Positions 45,875-54,888 of a DNA stretch of 64,000 nucleotides are shown in pieces. Each line of letters begins with the position of its first letter. Position 1 is the first letter of the stretch. Made by a program: the position numbers and the translations under genes. Source of the stretch: an uncultured Pseudomonadota bacterium (GTDB lineage: Bacteria > Pseudomonadota > Gammaproteobacteria > Steroidobacterales > Steroidobacteraceae); the NCBI GenBank assembly GCA_903828595.1, contig CAIKMS010000016.1:1-64000 (forward strand), read 5' to 3'. The notes under the pieces were generated by a model. That model saw only the letters and a list, made by a program, of their open reading frames with translations, made no database searches and was not told where the DNA came from.

Positions 45875-47128
45875 ATGATTTTACGCTTACCCATAATCCT
45901 CACTGGTCAAGCCTACATGACCGTTAAGCGAACACTAGTTATGGTCTTAACGGGCTTATTATGTAGCGCCAGTTTGCCGGCCATTGCTCGCTCGCCTCAG
46001 GCCGTGGCACGTCACCAGGATCCGGGAAAATCGGCTCAGGCTACGGCTGGCTTTAGTTTCACGGTCGCCGGTGCCTCGGCAGACTGCGGTCACTTGATCA
46101 TGCCAGCGATTGCTAAAGCAGCCCATGACGAGAAAGCCAAATTTCATTGGCATCTAGGTGATATGCGGAGCGTATCAAAGGCCGATGTGGACTTCATGTT
46201 TGAGCGATATTTTCAGACCCCTGACTCCACTAATCCCACATTGGCCGACTATCAGGAATTGTTGATGTCAAGCATTAAAGAACGGCAATTAGAGCCGTTT
46301 CGGGTGCAGGGCGTACCTTTAATGATCACTCTGGGTGGCCGAGACGATCGCCGTCCTTTGAGTCGGCTGGGATTTCGCGTTGTTTTACGTGACATGTACA
46401 GTCAGCCTTTGCTGTCTGATCAACGTCGCGTCGATGGACAGGCTGATAATCCCAAAGATATTCCGTCCTCTTACTACCATTGGCGTGTGAAGTCAGTGGA
46501 TTTCATTAGCTTAGATAATGCGACAGACGTAGCGTTTGATCGTAAGCAGTTGAAGTGGCTTGATGGCGTTTTGCTCAAGGATATGGTCGATAGCTCAGTG
46601 CGTACCGTGGTCGTTGGAGCGACGGCCGGCTTGCCACACAGTGCGGTGCCTGACCAGAGCATGTGTTTGACGAAGGCTGGAACGAGTTCCGGTGAGCGTG
46701 TGTACAAGGCGCTAGCACAGCTGATTAAAGCAGGTAAACGCGTGTACGTTTTATCTTCCCATGCGCATTACTATCGTGCCGGAATCTACGATACCGAGTA
46801 CTGGCGAGACCCACAAAATGGGGGTGTGGTTATTCCAGGCTATGTGGTTGGAACAGCCGGTGCAGCGAGAATGATGTTGGCTAAGGATATGGAGTCCGAT
46901 ACGCAAGCGCGTAGCGGTGTGTATGGCTATCTGAAAGGCACCGTGAATGCGGATGGAGCAATCAACTTTTCATTCCATGAGCTGGACAACAAGGCCCTGC
47001 AGTCGATCGAAACGCAGAATTTTGAGAGTGGCCTTGCAGCCTATTGTCTGAATGACAATAAGGCGGCTGGCTTGATAGCCGAAGACCCTATGCCAACTTG
47101 GTGCGACGCTCCAGACAATAAAAACTAG
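45875..47128 (+). CDS. Exported metallophosphoesterase-like protein
   Basis: A 417-residue protein with an N-terminal hydrophobic segment (about 16-38, MTVKRTLVMVLTGLLCSASLPAIA). ATG 45875 has AGGAG about 9 bases upstream; ATG 45917 would give a shorter signal. Calcineurin-like phosphoesterase motifs appear in order: HWHLGDMR (GD), LGGRDDR where GNHD is usual, VVVGATAGLPHS, and the metal-binding SSHAHYY. The change of GNHD to GGRDD removes the usual Asn and His, so activity may be altered or lost. It stands between a terminator and the convergent TPR glycosyltransferase. Confidence 0.7.
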   Translation: MILRLPIILTGQAYMTVKRTLVMVLTGLLCSASLPAIARSPQAVARHQDPGKSAQATAGFSFTVAGASADCGHLIMPAIAKAAHDEKAKFHWHLGDMRSVSKADVDFMFERYFQTPDSTNPTLADYQELLMSSIKERQLEPFRVQGVPLMITLGGRDDRRPLSRLGFRVVLRDMYSQPLLSDQRRVDGQADNPKDIPSSYYHWRVKSVDFISLDNATDVAFDRKQLKWLDGVLLKDMVDSSVRTVVVGATAGLPHSAVPDQSMCLTKAGTSSGERVYKALAQLIKAGKRVYVLSSHAHYYRAGIYDTEYWRDPQNGGVVIPGYVVGTAGAARMMLAKDMESDTQARSGVYGYLKGTVNADGAINFSFHELDNKALQSIETQNFESGLAAYCLNDNKAAGLIAEDPMPTWCDAPDNKN

Positions 47129-47153
47129 GTTGATGGCCGCTGCTAAAACTTAA

Positions 47154-49052
47154 TCAATCCAGCGAGCCGTCAACGAATTGCTGCCATGCCTGCTGGATGA
47201 GGGACTCCAGTTCGCGTGCGAAACCTGTTCCATCGAACAATGTCGAGTTGGCGGCGCGATCGCGCAGGCTAAGGCGCAGTGTTTGCAGTGAATCAATATC
47301 GTTTGCGGCCGCTACGGCGATGCCTACGTATTCTTCTTCCGTGTGCGCAATCCAATCATGAAGCCCGACTTGACTTAAAAGTCCGGCGCCTTGTCGCGAC
47401 AGCATGGTTTGGCCACATCGGGTGACCGTAGGCACGCCCATGTAGATTGCTTCACAAGTGGTTGTTCCACCGGTAAAGGGATAGGTATCCAGCAGAATAT
47501 CGATCTCACCATAGGCCGCCAGATACTCAGCGCGCGGTAAGTTGTCAGCTAAATCCACGCGTGCAGCGTCGATCCCAGAGTCGGCGAGTCGTTGACACCA
47601 GCGGGCGCGTTCTGTGGAGTCTTTTTTGGTGGTGCCGCGAAGTAAAAGGCGGCTGTTAGGAACGCGACTCAGGATCTTCGTCCAGCAGGCCAGAATAGGC
47701 TTGTTGATTTTTGACGTGTTTTGCACGCAGCCAAACGTGACATAGCCGCGCTCTAGCGCCGGCGTGCTCGCCACTCCAGGCGCGGTCGGTGCGCTGAAAC
47801 ACAGACGCGTTGCGGAGAAATTTAAGACACGTTCGCAAAATTCCTGATCGTGAGGTGCGGGAGTGGCGTGCGCATCGCCCAAAATAAAATGCATGGTCGG
47901 CAGGCCAGTTGAAGCAAAGTAGCCGAGCCAGCTGATTTGCACGGGTGCGCACCGGTAGGCAAATACAGGTAGCCGGTTGTTTCCTGTGTGGCCAGCCAAA
48001 TCGATCAAAACATCGATACCATCTGCGTGGATTCGCGCAGCCGCCTCAGAGTCTCGCACGTTATGCAGCGAGGTCCAGCCCCTTAGATGGGTGCGTAGCT
48101 TTTGGGTGTAGGCGTCTTCTAGAGGTTGTGTGGTGTAGGCGTGTAACGCTATAGCCTGAGGATCAACGCAGGCAAGGACGTTCTCCAAAAAGTAGCCCAC
48201 CGGATGGCTACGAAAATCACCCGATACCAGCCCTACTTTCAAGGGGGCGGTCGATCGCTCAAGGTAATAACGGCGATCATAAACGTAGGGGGTCGCTCGC
48301 CCCGAGGCTTTTGCACCATATAACCGTGCTTGGGCAAGGTAGGCCTGTTTATCCACGTTGGGATGAATCGCCATAGTAAAGAGCAGGTTGCTGACCTGAT
48401 CTAGGTCGTCTGGCTTAAGTTTTATGGCCTGCTGATTCGCCTCCATCGAAAGGTCGAGTTCGCCGCTCACGCGTAAAATGTTAGCTAAGTTGCCATAGAT
48501 CTCACCCGTGCCGGGTGCAAGCGATAAGGCTTTCCTGGCGTGCTTTTCCGCGGAGCTGGGTTGGCCACTGGACAGGTATAACGTGGAGAGATTGACGTGG
48601 GCTGCCAAACACTTTGGGTCAATTTGCAAAGCTTTTTCAAAGTGAAGGACCGCGCGGGTGAACTCTCTACGCGCTTTACAAGCCGTGCCCAGGCCGCAAT
48701 GCGCCGCAAGCAGTTGCGGCTCAATTGCTAACGCTTCGGTGAAATTCGATATCGCCGCCTCGACGTCGCCGAGCTGCAGCAACACGTTAGCCAGATTGGT
48801 ATGCGCCGCGGGCGATCTGGGCGAATGTACAAGAGCCTTTTGATAGTGCTCTACCGCCAGACTCAGTGCCCCAACCTGGTACGCCGCTAATGCTCGCTCC
48901 ATGTAGTTAACATATGGAGTCACCGTGGGTGGCTGTGACCTCGGTTCCAGGCTCGTACTTGCACGATTCGATGACTTTAGCAGGCAACATTGCTTGTATT
49001 TTCGTCCGCTCCCGCAAGAGCATGGGTCGTTGCGACCGATCCTGCTATTCAT
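47154..49052 (-). CDS. SEC-C / TPR / GT41 (O-GlcNAc transferase-like) protein
   Basis: A 632-residue cytosolic protein from ATG 49052 (AGGAAG 8 bases upstream; 10 further residues possible). The N-terminus carries a SEC-C zinc motif, GRNDPCSCGSGRKYKQCC (Cys11, 13, 22, 23). Residues about 45-230 are TPR repeats (YQKALVHSPRSPAAHTNLAN, FEKALQIDPKCLAAHVNLST and others). The rest is a GT41 catalytic region: KVGLVSGDFRSHPVGYFLENV, IDLAGHTGNNRL, QISWLGYFASTGLP, ILLDTYPFTGGTTTCEAIYMGVP. GT41 enzymes add GlcNAc to Ser/Thr or hexose to Asn. A secreted-protein locus follows on the other strand, so surface-protein glycosylation is a fair hypothesis. Confidence 0.9.
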   Translation of the reverse strand: MNSRIGRNDPCSCGSGRKYKQCCLLKSSNRASTSLEPRSQPPTVTPYVNYMERALAAYQVGALSLAVEHYQKALVHSPRSPAAHTNLANVLLQLGDVEAAISNFTEALAIEPQLLAAHCGLGTACKARREFTRAVLHFEKALQIDPKCLAAHVNLSTLYLSSGQPSSAEKHARKALSLAPGTGEIYGNLANILRVSGELDLSMEANQQAIKLKPDDLDQVSNLLFTMAIHPNVDKQAYLAQARLYGAKASGRATPYVYDRRYYLERSTAPLKVGLVSGDFRSHPVGYFLENVLACVDPQAIALHAYTTQPLEDAYTQKLRTHLRGWTSLHNVRDSEAAARIHADGIDVLIDLAGHTGNNRLPVFAYRCAPVQISWLGYFASTGLPTMHFILGDAHATPAPHDQEFCERVLNFSATRLCFSAPTAPGVASTPALERGYVTFGCVQNTSKINKPILACWTKILSRVPNSRLLLRGTTKKDSTERARWCQRLADSGIDAARVDLADNLPRAEYLAAYGEIDILLDTYPFTGGTTTCEAIYMGVPTVTRCGQTMLSRQGAGLLSQVGLHDWIAHTEEEYVGIAVAAANDIDSLQTLRLSLRDRAANSTLFDGTGFARELESLIQQAWQQFVDGSLD

Positions 49053-49265
49053 TGCGTACGCTTCCTGCCGTGTGTGAGTCATCGGGCTGGACTAAAGAGC
49101 TCTCCAGCCGGACAGTATAAATAAGTCTTGGGTTTCTGGAGAGTCTAGACTCGTCATCGTCATGACATAGCCCTAAGCGACACTCTGCCGCCCGACAGGC
49201 GCGAAGGGTTTGCCATGAAGTGAGGTGGCTACCCATGTCACCGTTAGTCGAATGATGAGGATGAG

Positions 49266-50165
49266 ATGACGCAATCGTTGATGCCTTGGGTAGTTAAAGC
49301 ATACAGCCATCCGGTTGCGCCGATTCTGGCGACGGGTTTGGTGTCTTGCGCGATAGCCATGGATTTGTATTCAACGAATAGGTCCTGGCTTAGCCACCCT
49401 CCCAAGGCAGCTGCCCACGATCCCCTGGTTGTGACTAATGACGGATTTCAGAAACTGCTCAATGGGCATTTATTCGGCGCCCCACCGGTGGCGGCGGCCT
49501 CTAAAAGTACACTCGTAGCTTCCGCGTATAAATTGAGTGGCACGATCGCCCTGGAGGATCCTGCTCAGGGCTACGGTTTTATCAGTGAGAACGGTGCGCC
49601 AGCGGCGCTCTACCGTGCAGGCGCGGTGCTGCCTAGCGGGGCCCGATTGAGTCAGGTTTTTGCCCAGAGCGTGACGCTGGAAATTAACGGCAAGTCCGAA
49701 ACCTTGGAGCTTCCGCGCGGCAGCACACCCGGGACCGGGGTAGCCTACAAGGCCCGGGGAGCTACAGGGCCACGTAAACCGATACCGAAAACAGAAATGC
49801 CCGTCTCCGCGGTCAAATTGCCGGAGAAATTTGATCCGAGCCGGCCTCCAAACGTGGTGCCAAGAACCCCGTTGCTTCGTGCTTTGCGACCCTCTCCCTT
49901 GCTGGTGGACGGCTATCTCTTGGGCTACCGACTGAGTTCATCGGGGGGCTCCGTAGCACTGCCGGGGTTGGCGCCAGAAAACGTGATCGTCAGTATCAAT
50001 GGCGTCAAGTTAGAAGACGGCAACGTCGCTACCGGAGCTTTCGAGGCGTTGTTGGGTTCACGCAGTGCCGTTGTGACCGTGCTGCTGCCCAACGGTGGCA
50101 CCCGCGACGTGACGATCGATACGTCGAATTTAGAATCGATTATAAAGCCAAGGAAAAACAACTAA
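49266..50165 (+). CDS. gspC: Type II secretion system protein C
   Basis: GspC is an inner-membrane protein that links the type II inner platform to the outer-membrane secretin. The 299 residues show one transmembrane segment (about 18-36), a homology-region domain (about 55-155 with HLFGAPPVAA, YKLSGTIALEDPAQGYGFIS, VLPSGARLSQVFAQSVTLE), a Pro-rich linker and a C-terminal PDZ domain (GYRLSSSGGSVALPGLAPENVIVSINGVKLED). No gspD or other gsp gene follows; gspA-gspB lie 30 kb away. It is divergent from the GT41 gene. Confidence 0.85.
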   Translation: MTQSLMPWVVKAYSHPVAPILATGLVSCAIAMDLYSTNRSWLSHPPKAAAHDPLVVTNDGFQKLLNGHLFGAPPVAAASKSTLVASAYKLSGTIALEDPAQGYGFISENGAPAALYRAGAVLPSGARLSQVFAQSVTLEINGKSETLELPRGSTPGTGVAYKARGATGPRKPIPKTEMPVSAVKLPEKFDPSRPPNVVPRTPLLRALRPSPLLVDGYLLGYRLSSSGGSVALPGLAPENVIVSINGVKLEDGNVATGAFEALLGSRSAVVTVLLPNGGTRDVTIDTSNLESIIKPRKNN

Positions 50166-50624
50166 TGCATTGATTGGCCGGATTAAATCCCAATCAACGC
50201 GACTTTTTAAAGAATATGTAACATTGGGTTTTCCACCGCAGCGTCATCGCGCTGTCACGCATTAGTCACGACGGTTGGGTACTGTTGCGGCCTCGCTAAA
50301 GAGATGGAAATCGCGACTGAGGCAATTCTGTCATGGTCGTGCCATTCAGATTTCATCTTGATCAGTGAAGATGAGCGGGTAACGGGTTGATGCTGTCAAA
50401 GACAGCTGAGAACCGATTCGGATAAAAAGGTTTTAAAGAGCGAATCCGTTAATGAGATTTGCCTTTATAAGACCGGCGCCATAGGCGTTCGGTCAATGTT
50501 GGCTAGTGGGTAATGTTAGTTGGGTATGTGGGTAAAGCTAGGGCAGTCCGTAATGCGGCTGCACTTAATTATTAAATTTAGGTTTCTAAATTAACAATCA
50601 ATCAATGCTAGGGGAATTTTGAAA
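50166..50624. other. Long leader region before the first C-terminal-anchor paralogue
   Basis: About 460 bases without a gene. It contains short inverted repeats GCTGTC-AAA-GACAGC (50392-50406) and AATTTAG-GTTT-CTAAATT (50575-50592) in an AT-rich stretch just before the ribosome site CTAGGGGAA. The TGAAATAC element seen before paralogues 2 and 3 is not found here, so this copy is probably controlled differently. Confidence 0.5.
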
Positions 50625-51467
50625 ATGAAGAATGCAATCAAGTTGGCACTCGCTGCCGCTGCTCTTGTCAGCACGAGCTCGTTCGCAAACACGCTCACCG
50701 CCACCACGGTTTCGTCGGGCCAGACTGGCAGCGACCTGATCCTGTTCGTAAGCGACTTGACCACGGGTAAGTACTACGGCTTCGACACGGGTGTAACGCT
50801 GGATACCGTTGAGACGGTTGCTGGCGTAGGCAGCGCTGTAACGGCCAACGGCGGTGTGTTCAATGACCAGGGCGGTGCTTACGGCTCTTCGCTGAGCTTC
50901 AACGGTTCGACCATCAACGCTGGCCCAAACTTGGCCTCGTTCCTCGCCAGCCTGGCGCCAACGGACAACGTGCAGTGGGCTATCGACGCTGGTGACGGCA
51001 AGACCAACAGCACCACCGCCGTGGGCGGCAACCGTTTGCTGGTTTCTGCGACGTCGCAGCCAAGCTGGGCTGGCACGATCAGCAACTCGGCTGCTAAGAG
51101 CGGCGTGTCCTCGCTGAACAACTTGATCACTGCTTGGAACAATCAGCTACCAGTCACGGTGAATGACGTCGGCAGCGGCACGGCAGGTTGGGGCGTAGGC
51201 ACCAACGGTATCTCGGCAACGCGCGGCTTCTACGGCTCAAACGTGGTCTCCGGTGCGGCTATCGGTTCGGCTCAGTACCTGTACTTGGTTTCGAACAACG
51301 TGTCGGGCGGTTCCTCGGTTGCCGGCGTTCAGGCAACGTCGGGTTCGTTCACGCTGAACTCGGATGGCACCTTGACCTACACCGCAGTGCCAGTTCCCGG
51401 TGCGGCTTGGTTGCTGGGCAGCGGCTTGCTCGGTTTGGTGAGCATCAGTCGTCGTCGCTCGAAGTAA
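50625..51467 (+). CDS. Secreted VPVPGAAW-CTERM protein, paralogue 1
   Basis: A 280-residue protein with a signal peptide (residues 1-22, cleaved SFA-N). The body is Gly/Ser/Thr/Asn-rich with family blocks GQTGSDLILFVSD, DAGDGKTNSTT, SGVSSLNNLITAWNN and AQYLYLVSNNVSGGS. It ends with VPVPGAAWLLGSGLLGL and a basic tail SRRRSK, a tripartite PxPA/PEP-CTERM-type sorting signal (motif, hydrophobic helix, basic cluster) of the sort processed by exosortases. ATG 50625 follows TAGGGG by 10 bases. Codon use is strongly biased to C-ending codons, as in highly expressed genes. The function of the body is unknown. Confidence 0.85.
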   Translation: MKNAIKLALAAAALVSTSSFANTLTATTVSSGQTGSDLILFVSDLTTGKYYGFDTGVTLDTVETVAGVGSAVTANGGVFNDQGGAYGSSLSFNGSTINAGPNLASFLASLAPTDNVQWAIDAGDGKTNSTTAVGGNRLLVSATSQPSWAGTISNSAAKSGVSSLNNLITAWNNQLPVTVNDVGSGTAGWGVGTNGISATRGFYGSNVVSGAAIGSAQYLYLVSNNVSGGSSVAGVQATSGSFTLNSDGTLTYTAVPVPGAAWLLGSGLLGLVSISRRRSK

Positions 51468-51491
51468 TCGCGAGACGCGAAGAGAAAAGTT

Positions 51492-51514
51492 TGTGGGGGA
51501 TGTTTTCCCCCACA
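51492..51514. terminator. Hairpin 25 bases after paralogue 1
   Basis: TGTGGGGGA (51492-51500) pairs perfectly with TCCCCCACA (51506-51514) around a 5-base loop. There is no T-tract, and the binding-protein gene starts 160 bases on, so it could attenuate read-through or protect the 3' end of the upstream message. Confidence 0.6.
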
Positions 51515-51673
51515 GACGTTTAGATTAGGAAAGAGTTTGATTTAGTGTGATGTGTTGAGTTCGATAAAAAGAGTTCGATAAAACTATAAATATTGGATAA
51601 GTCGTTTGAGTATTTGTTTGAGTGAAATGTTGTTTTGATAATTAAACCAATCCATTTTGGAGCTAGGAAAACC

Positions 51674-53134
51674 ATGCGTAACAATCTGATTCTCGCCGCG
51701 GCCGTTGCCGCGACTTTTGCCGGCGTTTCGGCCTCGGCTAGTACCGTTGATATCTACGTCTCAGGCTCGTCAGCTCTGCAGACGTTCTTCCAGAAGGACT
51801 TGGCTGTGTCGATCTGCGGCCAGGCGGCCACCGCCATCAGCTCGTCCAACATTAGCGTTTCTTACAAAGACACCACGCTGGCGTCGACCGCTGGCCAGCC
51901 TGGCTACACGTACTACTCCTGCGTAGCTAACGGTACCGTCTCTGGTTTTGCTTCGGGCAACATCTACGCGCTGCACTACGCTTCGGACTTAGGTTCGACC
52001 TGGGGCGTAGCTGGTTCGATCACCCCGTCGCTGACTCGTGAGACCATTCTCACCAACGTTGGTTGCGGCACCTCGACCTGCAACGACACGGCTCACTTTG
52101 ACCGTGTAAACGACAAGAGCGCCGCTTTGGAAGCCGCTTACGTGATGGGCCAGCACAAGTCGGACATCTTGACGTTCGACGTTGAGCCAACCCTGTTCTC
52201 GGGTGACAACTGGCCATCGGCTAACAGCGACGTAACGATCATTCCTGCCAAGCTCGCGACGGCCCCTACGGCGGCTCAGTTGGCTGGTATCACGACTTCG
52301 AACATGAACGAGCAGATCTTCGGTGTGATCGTGAGCAACAACACCCCAGGTGTTGGTCTGTCCACCGGCAACGCAACGGGTTCGACTTCGACCCAGGCTC
52401 CTTCGCTGTCCACCAACTCGATCCGCGCGATCTTCACTGGCCAGTACACCTACTGGAACCAGGTTCCAGAAGTTGGCAGCGCCGACACGGCTAGCACCCA
52501 GATCGTTCTGTGCCGTCGTGACCACGGATCGGGCAGCGAAATCGCCGCCAGCCTCACCTTCACCGGTGTGGAGTGCGGTGTGAACTCCAACGCGATCGCA
52601 ACGACCGCCAGCTCGGGTAACCTGAACGGCGTTATCGAAAACCCAACCTCGCAGGACGTCAAGAACTGCGTACAGAGCACTTCCAGCGTGTCGGGCCTGT
52701 CGGGCGCGGTCGCCGGTATCGGTCTGGTAGGTATCGGTTTCAGCGCTTCGTACACCACGGTGAACATCGATGGTTATCAGGCTAACGCTCACAACGTAGC
52801 CGCCGGTCTCTACAACATGGCCTACGAGTCGCATGCTAAGGACAACACCGCCAACAGCGGTGCCAGCGCTGACACCAAGGCTGTGGTGTCGGCTCTTCTG
52901 CTCGATGCTACCAAGCAGGCTAAGCTGACCAATTTCTACTCCGAGACCGCGACCCAGCTCGCCGCTGCGGCTTCGAACCAGTTCAACGTGGCGTCGACCC
53001 CAGCTGGTTACACCGCACTGCAGGCTGGCAACACGGCAAGCGTTATCGGCAGCTCGTTCATTTCGAACAAGACGCCGGTAGTGTTGTTTGACCGTGGTGG
53101 CAACAGCTGCACGGCCAAGTCGAACAGCAACTAA
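51674..53134 (+). CDS. Secreted PstS-like substrate-binding fold protein
   Basis: A 486-residue protein from ATG 51674 (AGGAAAACC upstream) with a signal peptide (about 1-22, cleaved ASA-S). It begins VDIYVSGSSALQTFFQ and has NSIRAIFTGQYTYWNQVPEVG followed by VLCRRDHGSGSEIAASLTF, the order seen in PstS-type periplasmic phosphate-binding proteins (GSS, IF-G-x-T-W, R-x-D-x-SGT), so it is a distant relative; ligand identity is not assured. Several cysteines could form disulphides. It lacks the C-terminal anchor of its neighbours and has no transporter genes beside it, so it may be released outside the cell. Confidence 0.7.
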   Translation: MRNNLILAAAVAATFAGVSASASTVDIYVSGSSALQTFFQKDLAVSICGQAATAISSSNISVSYKDTTLASTAGQPGYTYYSCVANGTVSGFASGNIYALHYASDLGSTWGVAGSITPSLTRETILTNVGCGTSTCNDTAHFDRVNDKSAALEAAYVMGQHKSDILTFDVEPTLFSGDNWPSANSDVTIIPAKLATAPTAAQLAGITTSNMNEQIFGVIVSNNTPGVGLSTGNATGSTSTQAPSLSTNSIRAIFTGQYTYWNQVPEVGSADTASTQIVLCRRDHGSGSEIAASLTFTGVECGVNSNAIATTASSGNLNGVIENPTSQDVKNCVQSTSSVSGLSGAVAGIGLVGIGFSASYTTVNIDGYQANAHNVAAGLYNMAYESHAKDNTANSGASADTKAVVSALLLDATKQAKLTNFYSETATQLAAAASNQFNVASTPAGYTALQAGNTASVIGSSFISNKTPVVLFDRGGNSCTAKSNSN

Positions 53135-53186
53135 GTTGACACCGCACGGGATCTGAGGCCTGCTCAGCCGTGCTGTTGAAAAACAA

Positions 53187-53212
53187 GAGGAACCCTGGCA
53201 ACGGGGTTCCTC
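53187..53212. terminator. Hairpin after the PstS-like gene
   Basis: GAGGAACCC (53187-53195) and GGGTTCCTC (53204-53212) form a perfect 9-bp stem with an 8-base loop. No T-tract follows; a second hairpin with a T-tract comes 12 bases later. Confidence 0.6.
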
Positions 53213-53224
53213 ACTAAACTCAAG

Positions 53225-53254
53225 AGCCGGTACACCTGTGTATCGGCTTTTTTT
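53225..53254 (+). terminator. Rho-independent terminator after the PstS-like gene
   Basis: AGCCGGTACA (53225-53234) pairs with TGTATCGGCT (53239-53248, one G-U) and is followed by seven T. It ends the paralogue-1/PstS-like transcript. Confidence 0.9.
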
Positions 53255-53920
53255 ATGCCCGCCTACTTTGGCCGACTCTGATCCGCGGCGCGGCGCCTGC
53301 AAGGCGACCGCTGAGCGCAGGGTAGGGCGGCTGGCCCTGACTCGATTAGGGCGCGCTCACATAAATTTGAAGAGCTTGGCAAACGCTCGATGCTAACTTG
53401 TGCCACGTCTTTTTAAAATTTAAGAGACTTAGTAAAGCCGCATCCTCGGTCGCTCCGGACCACTTGGGGGCCTCTTTGGACGGCCCCAAGACCAGGCCAC
53501 GCGGGTAAGACACCGTGCCTCCACGAAAAGGCCTGCCTACAGACCGAGGCATCGCCTAAATGGCCCCAAGTTGACAGCGCTCATCCGCGGCTTTCCCGGT
53601 TTCGGACCTCGTTTTGAGCGGTCAGAAAATAATTTCTGTGAATTGTAAACCTATAACCGCATGTTTTTATTGAGTAATCTTCAGACCTTTACTCGTGTGT
53701 ACACAATGAAATACAAACCACATACATCTGAAATACTTCGCGTTTACGATTGTATCAAGCTCACTAGACACAGAACGATCTGAGTCTAGGCAGGGCGCTA
53801 CAAACTGGTGAACTGGAGAACGGTTCGTCGGGTGTTGGCGTCCGCGTGCGGAGCTCGGTTTTTGCTTTGACTTGATGCTTATACGTGAAAACTTACAAAT
53901 AACACTTAGGGGATTGAATA
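53255..53920. other. Long non-coding region before paralogue 2
   Basis: No gene is convincing in these 666 bases. A hairpin (CTTGGGG at 53463 with CCCCAAG ending 53490) is present, and GGCCCCAAG recurs at 53572-53580. The stretch 53707-53751 carries the conserved upstream element described separately. The ribosome site TTAGGGGAT precedes ATG 53921. A 68-codon frame on the minus strand (53346-53552) looks like chance. Confidence 0.5.
53707..53751 (+). promoter_or_regulatory. Conserved upstream element of paralogue 2
   Basis: TGAAATACAA (53707-53716), TGAAATACTT (53729-53738, starting 22 bp later) and TACGATT (53745-53751). The same arrangement and spacing recur before paralogue 3 and, in part, before tpsB. 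TACGAT could be a -10 box (4 of 6); the direct repeats two helical turns apart suggest an activator bound to one DNA face. The element lies 176 bp before the start codon. Confidence 0.6.
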
Positions 53921-54868
53921 ATGAAGATTGCAATCAAATTGGCGCTTGCCAGCGCCGCGTTGGTCAGTTCGGCCACGTTCGCTAACACTCTGCTCAGCAC
54001 GACCACTTCGACTGGCGGCCAGACCGGCAGCGACCTCATCCTGTTCATCAGCGATACCACCAGCGGGTCGTTTTTTGCTTATGACACCGGCGTAAGCTTA
54101 GATTCCGTCTCGACAATTGGCGGCGTTGCGTCTGCCGTGACTGGCAACGGTGGCACCGCGTTTGCTGACCTCGGCGGCCCTTCGCCTGCCAAGGGTGGAA
54201 CCGGCTCTTCGTCGATCATTTTCGGCAGCTGGAACAACAACACCTACGTCAACCCGTTCGCCACTTTCAATAGCGGCGCTGGCGCAACGGCAGCCGCCAG
54301 CTTCCTGGCCAGCGTCACAGCGGGCGACACCGTGGTCTGGGCGTTGAATGCGGGCGACGGCAAGACCAACAGCACGAACACCATTGGCGGCAACCGCCTA
54401 ATAGTGTCGGCTCAATCGCAGCCAAGCTGGACTGGCACCATCACCAACACCAGCGCGAAGGGCGGCGTATCCGCGTTGAACAACCTGATCTCCGCCTGGA
54501 ACGTAGCCAACCCAGCCAACGCGACTTCGTCGTCGATCGGTTGGGGCTTCGGTAACTCCAGCGCCAACTCCGCCCCATACGGCTTCTACGGTACGAACAC
54601 CGTGTCTGGCGCCGCGCCTTGCGCAGCGACCCAGGCGTTCACCAGCCAAGGCGCTCAGAACTGCGCGGCTTCAACCCAGCAGTATCTGTACCTTGTTTCG
54701 AACAACGTAGCCGGTGGTAGCGCGGTGGCCGGCGTACAGGCGACGGAAGGTACCTTCACGCTGTTGTCGAACGGCCAGGTTGCCTACGTACCTGTTCCAG
54801 GTGCGGCTTGGTTGCTGGGTAGTGGCTTGCTCGGGTTGGTTGGCATCAGCCGCCGTCGCCGAGTCTAA
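53921..54868 (+). CDS. Secreted VPVPGAAW-CTERM protein, paralogue 2
   Basis: A 315-residue paralogue with signal peptide (1-22, TFA-N), family blocks QTGSDLILFISD, NAGDGKTNST, GVSALNNLISAWN and QQYLYLVSNNVAGGS, and the C-terminal VPVPGAAWLLGSGLLGL followed by SRRRRV. Two insertions distinguish it: one after GGPSPAKGG (about residue 88) and one carrying two cysteines (AAPCAATQAFTSQGAQNCA) near residue 230, a possible disulphide loop. It stands alone between long leaders and has its own terminator. Confidence 0.85.
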   Translation: MKIAIKLALASAALVSSATFANTLLSTTTSTGGQTGSDLILFISDTTSGSFFAYDTGVSLDSVSTIGGVASAVTGNGGTAFADLGGPSPAKGGTGSSSIIFGSWNNNTYVNPFATFNSGAGATAAASFLASVTAGDTVVWALNAGDGKTNSTNTIGGNRLIVSAQSQPSWTGTITNTSAKGGVSALNNLISAWNVANPANATSSSIGWGFGNSSANSAPYGFYGTNTVSGAAPCAATQAFTSQGAQNCAASTQQYLYLVSNNVAGGSAVAGVQATEGTFTLLSNGQVAYVPVPGAAWLLGSGLLGLVGISRRRRV

Positions 54869-54888
54869 TCCGGGCCGCGGCGCCTTGG

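Noticed and set aside
51989-53302. 437-codon open frame on the minus strand antisense to the PstS-like gene
   Set aside because: It arises from the strong codon bias of the plus-strand gene; the translation is Arg/Gly/Val-rich with no domain, and it runs through the terminator hairpins.
53346-53552. 68-codon minus-strand frame in the region before paralogue 2
   Set aside because: No ribosome site, no recognisable motif, and it lies across a GC-rich hairpin.
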